A stretch of DNA of 12,958 bases from Acidobacteriota bacterium. Its GTDB lineage: Bacteria; Acidobacteriota; Vicinamibacteria; Vicinamibacterales; 2-12-FULL-66-21. The position numbers and the translations under genes were made by a program. The stretch is from contig JABFWM010000194.1 in the NCBI GenBank assembly GCA_013362195.1, positions 1 to 12,958 on the forward strand, in the 5' to 3' direction. Positions 6,563-12,958 of the stretch are shown here, piece after piece; position 1 is the first letter of the stretch; the number at the start of each line of letters is the position of its first letter. The notes under the pieces were generated by a model that was given only the letters and a program-made list of their open reading frames with translations, ran no database searches and was not told the DNA's origin.

Positions 6563-7496
6563 TGATCCGCAGCACTCGCTTCGCGTTCCCGTAGAGCAGC
6601 TTGCGTTCGATGCGCTTGTCGGCTGCGAGCCGGCGAACCGCGCCGATGATCTGCGCCCCGAGGCAGCCCGATCCCGTCCCGGCCACGTCGGTGCAGTCGC
6701 TGCCGAACAGCAGCTTGTCCTGATGGCGGACGAGGAACTCGCGCGTGAACGCCTCATCGCGGGTCAGCGCGTTGAGCCCCGATCCCGCCGAGAGATCGCC
6801 GTAGATGTTCGGGTAATCCGCGAGGTAGCGATCGGTCAGGCCGCCTCGCGCGACCGGCCCCTTCGGATACATCACCGTCTGGTCGGTGTGGTTCCTGTCG
6901 ATATGTCCCCACCACGTTTGCGCGTGACCGATGAAGGCGACCCGCGGGTATTTCTCCAGCACGCGGTGGAACCGCTCGAACCCGTAGTTGTACATCTGGA
7001 ATTGCCAGTGCATCAGCACCGGCACGTGGTGCTCCTCGGCGAGCCGGTAGATCCGCTCCATCTCCGGCGAGTCGCACTCGACGCCGAATTTCTGCTCGGC
7101 AATCATCACCGCGCCCCGCCGGAGATAGCCGCCGATGACCGCCGTCGCGTCGGGCAGGTCCGGCACCTCGTTGGCGGCGAACGTGTAGGCGTCCGTGTGC
7201 GCGCGCGCGAGCTGATAGCACGCCTCGTTGCCCAGGCATTGCGCCTGCAGGCCGTTGGCGACGCCGTCGTGGGTCGACGGCGATGCGATCGGCCGCCCTG
7301 CCGGCAGCAGCACCGTCATCGTCGCCCCCATCGCGCGCTGGTGCGCGATCAACGCGTCGTCCGCACGCCCCGTGTAGCCGACGTGCTGATGGATGTCGAT
7401 GATCGGCTCCGGGGCCTGCGCGTGAACGGTGCGTCGTTCGAGCGCGGCCCCGACGATGCCGGCCCCGGCGGCCCTGAGAAAGTCCCGGCGATCCAT
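6552..7496 (-). CDS. Tat-exported amidohydrolase, short form
   Basis: A 314-residue amidohydrolase with a Tat leader (MDRRDFLRAAGAGIVGAAL). The metal-binding residues are His36 and His38 in IIDIHQHVG, His163 in VLMHWQF, His191 in FIGHAQTWW and Asp267 in LLFGSDCTD. A Lys136 in AEQKFG sits near where some members carry the bridging Lys, but its role is unproven. Only the fold motifs are shared with the next gene downstream, so the two probably act on different or successive substrates. The final residues ITSA and the TGA are written by a palindromic repeat, so the original C-terminus may have been replaced. It is the first gene of the minus-strand pair and starts 32 bases from the divergent propeller gene. 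No clear Shine-Dalgarno is visible. Family sure, substrate unknown. Confidence 0.87.
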   Translation of the reverse strand: MDRRDFLRAAGAGIVGAALERRTVHAQAPEPIIDIHQHVGYTGRADDALIAHQRAMGATMTVLLPAGRPIASPSTHDGVANGLQAQCLGNEACYQLARAHTDAYTFAANEVPDLPDATAVIGGYLRRGAVMIAEQKFGVECDSPEMERIYRLAEEHHVPVLMHWQFQMYNYGFERFHRVLEKYPRVAFIGHAQTWWGHIDRNHTDQTVMYPKGPVARGGLTDRYLADYPNIYGDLSAGSGLNALTRDEAFTREFLVRHQDKLLFGSDCTDVAGTGSGCLGAQIIGAVRRLAADKRIERKLLYGNAKRVLRITSA

Positions 7497-7528
7497 GCGC
7501 CGTATGATATTGAAAAGTCACACTCGAT
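7497..7528. promoter_or_regulatory. Very short divergent promoter gap
   Basis: Only 32 bases separate the starts of the amidohydrolase (-) and the propeller/cytochrome gene (+). TATGAT at 7503-7508 is a good -10 match for the plus strand and would give a leader of roughly 14 bases. The opposite strand reads ATATCAT here, a weaker candidate. No -35 box at normal spacing was found, and any -35 element would have to lie inside the amidohydrolase coding sequence. GAAAAG at 7512-7517 is the only weak ribosome-binding candidate for the plus gene. Confidence 0.35.
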
Positions 7529-10186
7529 ATGCCACTCACGCGCGTACGATCGATTGCCCTCTTCCTCGTGGCCGCGGCGGTCACCACGTTCGCGGCCCAG
7601 AGCTCGCCCGTCAATCGACCCTGGCCGCCAGGCGTCCAGAAGGTGTCGGACCAGTCGCCGCCGCTTCCGCCCGACGAGGCGGTGAAGTCGTTCTTCATGC
7701 CTCCGGGCTACCACGTGGAGCTCGTCGCGAGCGAACCGCTGGTCCAGGAGCCGGTGGCGCTCGACTGGGACCTGCAGGGCCGCCTCTGGGTCGTCGAGAT
7801 GCCCGGCTTCATGGCCGACATCACCGGCTCGAACGAACACGATCCGATCGGCCGGGTGGTCGTGCTCGAAGACACGAATGGCGACGGCAGGATGGACAAG
7901 CGGACGGTATTCGCCGACGGTCTCGTCCTCGTGCGCTCCGTGAAGGTCCTCGATCGTGGCGTCCTCGTCGCCGAACCGCCGAACCTGTGGCTGATGCGCG
8001 ACACCAACGGCGATTTGCGAGCCGACGAGAAGGAGCGCCTCTCGGATCACTTCAGCCGGCGCGAAGGCGATCCGCAGAACGCCGGCAACGGCTTCCCGTG
8101 GGCGATCGACAACTGGATGCACACGGCGGGCGAAACGGATCTCGAGCTGCGATTGAAGAACGGCCGGTTCGAGTTCCGCCGGACGATCGACCAGGGCGAA
8201 TGGGGCGTCACCGAGGACGATGCCGGCCGGATCTATCGCAATACCAACGAATCCGCGCTGCACGTCGACGTGGTGCAGACGCACTACTTCGCGCGCAACC
8301 CCAACCTGCTGCGCACGCGCGGCAGCTACGAGCGTCTCGCCGACGACAACCCGGACCTGAACGTGGTCTGGCCCGTGCGCCCCAACCCCGGCACGAATCG
8401 CGCGTACCAGGCGGGGATCGATCGGCCCGACGGCTCGCTCGCCAGGTTCACTTCGGTGTGCGCGCCTGTCGTCTATCGCGGCGATCGGCTGCCCGCCGAC
8501 GTCTACGGCAACGTGTTCGTCGCCGAGCCCGCGGCGAACCTGGTCAGCCGCATCGTCCTTGACGACGCGAACGGCACGCTGGCGGCGCGCAAGGCCTACG
8601 AGCGCGGCGAGTTCCTCGCATCCACCGACGAGCGGTTCCGTCCGGTCTACATCGCGAACGCCCCGGACGGCACGCTCTACATCGCCGACATGTATCGCGG
8701 CATCATCGAGCACCGCATCTCCATCACGACATACCTGCGCGATCAGATCCTGGCGCGCAACCTGGATCGGCCCACTGGCTACGGGCGGATTTACCGGGTG
8801 GTGCACGACACGACGGCGCGCGATCTCACGCCGTGGCCGCAGGCGGCGACCGCCGGCCAGCTCGTCGCCCTGCTGTCGCATCCCAACGGATGGCGTCGCG
8901 AGACCGCGCAGCGCCTCATCGTCGAGCGGAACCTGAAGGGCGCGGCGCCCGCACTGGCGCCTCTGGTCCGCGCCGCCGACTGGCGGACGCGGCTGCGTGC
9001 GCTGTGGACGCTCGATGGCCTCGATGCGATCGAACCAGCCACGGTCACGGCCGCGATGAAGGACGAGTCGCGGTACGTGCGCAGGGCGGCCGTGCAGATG
9101 GCGGAGCGATGGCTCGCCGAGGGGCAGCAGGACATCGCGAGCGCCGTCCTGGAGCGAATCGATGACGGCGATGTTGACGTGCGTCGGCAGGTGGCGGCGT
9201 CGCTGGGCGCGCTGCCGGTGAATCAGCGCGACGCCGCGGTCGCGTCGCTGCTCGAACGGTACGCGGACGACGGGATAACGCTCGACGCCGCGTTGAGCAG
9301 CGTCGCCGGACGGGAGGCCAGCGTTCTGGATCGGCTGGCGGCGGCCGGGTCGCAAACGCCTCAGCGCGACGCCGCTATCGCGATGCTCTCCGCCACGATC
9401 GTGCGCGGCGCGGACGAGGCACAGGCACAGACGCTCTTCGCGGCGGCGGCAGACGACAGTCGGCCCGGGTGGGTGCGCTCGGCGGTGCTGCGCGGCGCGG
9501 AAGTGGCGCTGCTCGGGGCGCCGATGCCGGGCGCGAAACGTGCGGCCGGCGTCAGCATGGCGGCCAACCTGCCGTGTCCGACGTGTCCGGGCGGACGCGC
9601 GGGTCCCGGCGGCGCCTATGCGTTTCAGCGGCCCGGCGATCCAACGATCGTCGATCCGGCGGCGCGTCGCGGACCCTCGCTGCGGTTGCAGCAGGAGCCG
9701 CGCGCGCTCACCCGCCTCGCGTCCGCGTCAGGCGACCTCGGGGCGCGCGCAACGGCGCTGCTGTCGCGGGTCACGTGGCCAGGAAAAGCCGGTGAGCGGA
9801 CGATCGCGCCGCTGACGGCCGACGAGCAGCAGCGGTTCGACTCGGGACGCGAAATCTACCGCAACATCTGTCAGCCCAGCCATCAGCCGGACGGCCGCGT
9901 CCAGGACAAGCTCGCGCCGAGCCTGCTCTCGTCGGCATTCGCGGTGGCGCGCCCCGAGATCCCCGCGCGCATTTTGCTGCACGGCAAGGAAGGATCGATC
10001 GGGCTGATGCCGCCGATCGGATCCGCACTGAGCGACGATCAGATCGCCGCGGTGCTGACCTACGTGCGTCGCGAGTGGGGCAATGACGGCTCGCCGGTCG
10101 ATGCCGCCCTCGTCAGGAGCGTGCGTGCGCAGACCGCCGGCCGCACGCGGCCGTGGACGGACGCCGAGTTGAAGGCGCTGCAGTAG
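7529..10186 (+). CDS. PVC-type propeller/HEAT/cytochrome c protein with altered heme motif
   Basis: An 885-residue exported protein of the PVC-type dehydrogenase/heme-binding class (TIGR02604-like), typical of Planctomycetes, Verrucomicrobia and Acidobacteriota. After a signal peptide (residues 1-23) comes a beta-propeller at about 50-420, starting FFMPPGYHVELVASEP and carrying Ca-loop-like DTNGDGRMD (115-123) and DTNGD (158-162), plus PVVYRGDRLP and the blade-like IANAPDGTLYIADMYRG. HEAT-like helical repeats follow at about 440-600. A linker contains a CPTC motif (Cys683, Cys686). A class I cytochrome c domain occupies about 764-850, with candidate axial Met827 in GLMPPIG. The heme motif should be CxxCH but reads CQPSH (781-785): the second Cys is Ser784, codon AGC, one base from TGC. 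The domain is otherwise complete. The protein probably oxidises a sugar or alcohol, or passes on electrons; substrate unknown. The palindrome cluster starts 15 bases after its stop. Confidence 0.9.
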   Translation: MPLTRVRSIALFLVAAAVTTFAAQSSPVNRPWPPGVQKVSDQSPPLPPDEAVKSFFMPPGYHVELVASEPLVQEPVALDWDLQGRLWVVEMPGFMADITGSNEHDPIGRVVVLEDTNGDGRMDKRTVFADGLVLVRSVKVLDRGVLVAEPPNLWLMRDTNGDLRADEKERLSDHFSRREGDPQNAGNGFPWAIDNWMHTAGETDLELRLKNGRFEFRRTIDQGEWGVTEDDAGRIYRNTNESALHVDVVQTHYFARNPNLLRTRGSYERLADDNPDLNVVWPVRPNPGTNRAYQAGIDRPDGSLARFTSVCAPVVYRGDRLPADVYGNVFVAEPAANLVSRIVLDDANGTLAARKAYERGEFLASTDERFRPVYIANAPDGTLYIADMYRGIIEHRISITTYLRDQILARNLDRPTGYGRIYRVVHDTTARDLTPWPQAATAGQLVALLSHPNGWRRETAQRLIVERNLKGAAPALAPLVRAADWRTRLRALWTLDGLDAIEPATVTAAMKDESRYVRRAAVQMAERWLAEGQQDIASAVLERIDDGDVDVRRQVAASLGALPVNQRDAAVASLLERYADDGITLDAALSSVAGREASVLDRLAAAGSQTPQRDAAIAMLSATIVRGADEAQAQTLFAAAADDSRPGWVRSAVLRGAEVALLGAPMPGAKRAAGVSMAANLPCPTCPGGRAGPGGAYAFQRPGDPTIVDPAARRGPSLRLQQEPRALTRLASASGDLGARATALLSRVTWPGKAGERTIAPLTADEQQRFDSGREIYRNICQPSHQPDGRVQDKLAPSLLSSAFAVARPEIPARILLHGKEGSIGLMPPIGSALSDDQIAAVLTYVRREWGNDGSPVDAALVRSVRAQTAGRTRPWTDAELKALQ

Positions 10187-10200
10187 CGTGCCGGCGCAAT

Positions 10201-10351
10201 CTTCCGGCTGAAGCCGGAAGCTACAGGAGGAGAGGGCCCGTGCTTCCGCGTTCGCATCCGTAGCTTTCGCCTTGAGGCGGACGTGCACGCGCGCCAGGAG
10301 GAGATGTCGGTTGGGCGCGCGCGTCCGTGGCTTCCGCCTTACAGGCGGAAG
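10201..10351. repeat. Palindrome cluster B between convergent genes
   Basis: The gap between the propeller gene (+) and GH127 gene (-) is filled with hairpins. CTTCCGGCT/AGCCGGAAG at 10201-10220 repeats the first palindrome of cluster A exactly. CTTTCGCCT/AGGCGGACG at 10264-10283 is a decayed copy of the second type; its left part, from CGTAG at 10259, matches cluster A with two mismatches over 23 bases. CGCGCGCC/GGCGCGCG at 10288-10321 is a GC hairpin. CTTCCGCCT/AGGCGGAAG at 10331-10351 has a TAC centre and extends to 13 pairs counting one G-T. The last one touches the TGA of the GH127 gene. Likely roles are mRNA 3'-end protection or two-way termination by a REP-type element. Confidence 0.85.
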
Positions 10352-12355
<2,004 letters not shown>

Positions 12356-12424
12356 GTCCGGCTATGCTACCAACGACCATCGGGAAACCGACAGCGGCAT
12401 CAGCCCGGGAGGATGGAGGACGCG
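12356..12424. promoter_or_regulatory. Divergent intergenic gap
   Basis: These 69 bases separate GH127 (-) and the DUF6807 gene (+). TATGCT at 12363-12368 is a weak -10-like hexamer for the plus strand without a -35 partner. No inverted repeat or operator-like symmetry stands out. Shared control of the two genes is suggested only by their layout. Confidence 0.25.
12415..12419 (+). promoter_or_regulatory. Ribosome-binding site deciding the DUF6807 start
   Basis: GGAGG lies 5 bases before the ATG at 12425. An in-frame ATG at 12413 overlaps this motif and abuts another GGGAGG (12407-12412) with no spacing, so it is the less likely start. Confidence 0.65.
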
Positions 12425-12958
12425 ATGAGTGCGACGCGTGCGGTGAGTCATCTGGTAATCGTCGGCCTGATAGGGCCGATCGCGATCGCGATGCGGCCGG
12501 CGGGGGATGAATCGGTCAGGTTGACGCGGCAGGACCATCAGGTGGACGTGTCCGTTGGCGGCCGCCCGTTCACCACCTACTTCTTCGATCCCGCGCAGGC
12601 GAAGCCCTACCTGCAGCCGCTGCGGGCGGCGAGCGGCACCGTCGTCACGCGCGGGTTTCCGATCGGCAACGACGTGCCCGAGGCCCATGCGAAGGATCGG
12701 TCCCTCGAGCCGCACCAGCGCGATCTGTATTTCGCGCACGGCGACATCGACGGCGTGAACTTCTGGGCCGAGGAGGCGTTCAGCCGCTTCTATGGTTCGC
12801 AGTCGCTGCCGTTCGGTCGCACGGTGTTCCGGACACTCGATGCGGTCACGAGCGGCGCGCGCGACGGGGTGGTGCGCGCGGAGTTTGCGCTTCAATCGAA
12901 GCAGGACGTGCTCGGGACGGAGATCCAGGCGTTCACCTTCTCTGGCGATCGGACGACG
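12425..12958 (+). CDS. DUF6807/PmoA-family secreted protein (3' end cut off)
   Basis: The first 178 residues of a protein of the PmoA/DUF6807 family; the frame is open to the last base. A signal peptide covers about residues 1-26 (SHLVIVGLIGPIAIA). The conserved N-terminal body follows: GGRPFTTYFFDP (45-56), KPYLQPLRAASGTVVTRGFPIG (60-81), then EPHQRDLYFAHGDIDGVNFW (95-114) with His97 and His105. The usual Asp-His-Pro-His-His pattern before the tryptophan-rich segment is replaced here by NDVPEAHAKDRSLEPHQ, a somewhat longer form. Despite the family nickname these proteins are not methane monooxygenase subunits; in Planctomycetes and Acidobacteria they occur among secreted carbohydrate-catabolism genes and have no settled function. 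It is divergent from GH127, which fits a sugar-use locus. Family assignment is confident; role unknown. Confidence 0.82.
   Translation, partial: MSATRAVSHLVIVGLIGPIAIAMRPAGDESVRLTRQDHQVDVSVGGRPFTTYFFDPAQAKPYLQPLRAASGTVVTRGFPIGNDVPEAHAKDRSLEPHQRDLYFAHGDIDGVNFWAEEAFSRFYGSQSLPFGRTVFRTLDAVTSGARDGVVRAEFALQSKQDVLGTEIQAFTFSGDRTT

Noticed and set aside
7349..9355. 668-codon open frame antisense to the propeller gene
   Set aside because: Crosses the amidohydrolase start and the divergent promoter gap; no motif; mirrors the third-position GC of the real gene.

Overview
The window is GC-rich and densely coded, with no RNA genes, CRISPR array or transposase that I can see. Many of its products are exported. 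They include five twin-arginine (Tat) leaders, a planctomycete/acidobacterial-type propeller plus cytochrome c protein, a GMC oxidoreductase paired with a gluconate-2-dehydrogenase subunit 3-like protein, secreted amidohydrolases, a GH127-like glycosidase and a DUF6807/PmoA-type protein. Together with the intergenic palindromes of the CTTCCGGCT/CTTCCGCCT type, this suggests a soil or sediment Acidobacteriota, perhaps Vicinamibacteria. That placement is an inference from gene content and style, not from a marker gene.

Layout. 2-877 (+): the 3' part of a DenD-like sugar-acid dehydrogenase. 914-1750 (-): a secreted polysaccharide deacetylase. 1751-1956: a divergent control region with a hairpin and repeated TGCCGCACG 9-mers. 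1957-4222 (+): a GMC flavoprotein overlapping its Tat-leader small subunit. 4223-4257: five perfect ACAGGAG heptamers. 4271-5171 (+): a secreted sugar-phosphate-isomerase-like TIM barrel that is broken by a frameshift with a missing block. 5278-7496 (-): two tandem Tat-exported amidohydrolases separated by a palindrome pair. 7529-10186 (+): a large PVC-type propeller/HEAT/cytochrome protein whose heme motif has lost its second Cys. 10201-10351: a second palindrome cluster between convergent genes. 10352-12355 (-): a GH127/DUF1680 protein. 12425-12958 (+): the start of a DUF6807 protein, cut by the window edge.

How the parts may work together. The set looks like periplasmic or extracellular handling of plant or microbial glycans and sugar acids: debranching (GH127, deacetylase), FAD-dependent oxidation of a sugar hydroxyl (GMC plus subunit 3), processing of the product (TIM-barrel and amidohydrolase enzymes), electron exit through c-type cytochromes, and cytoplasmic use of a C4 sugar acid (DenD). 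Individual family assignments are firm. The common pathway is inference.

I do not see a clear new defence or mobile system. The observations most worth a second look are the heptamer array at the ribosome-binding region, the palindrome pairs at gene ends (one holds a stop codon), the CQPSH heme-motif lesion, the broken isomerase, and the clustered 9-mers in the divergent promoter region.
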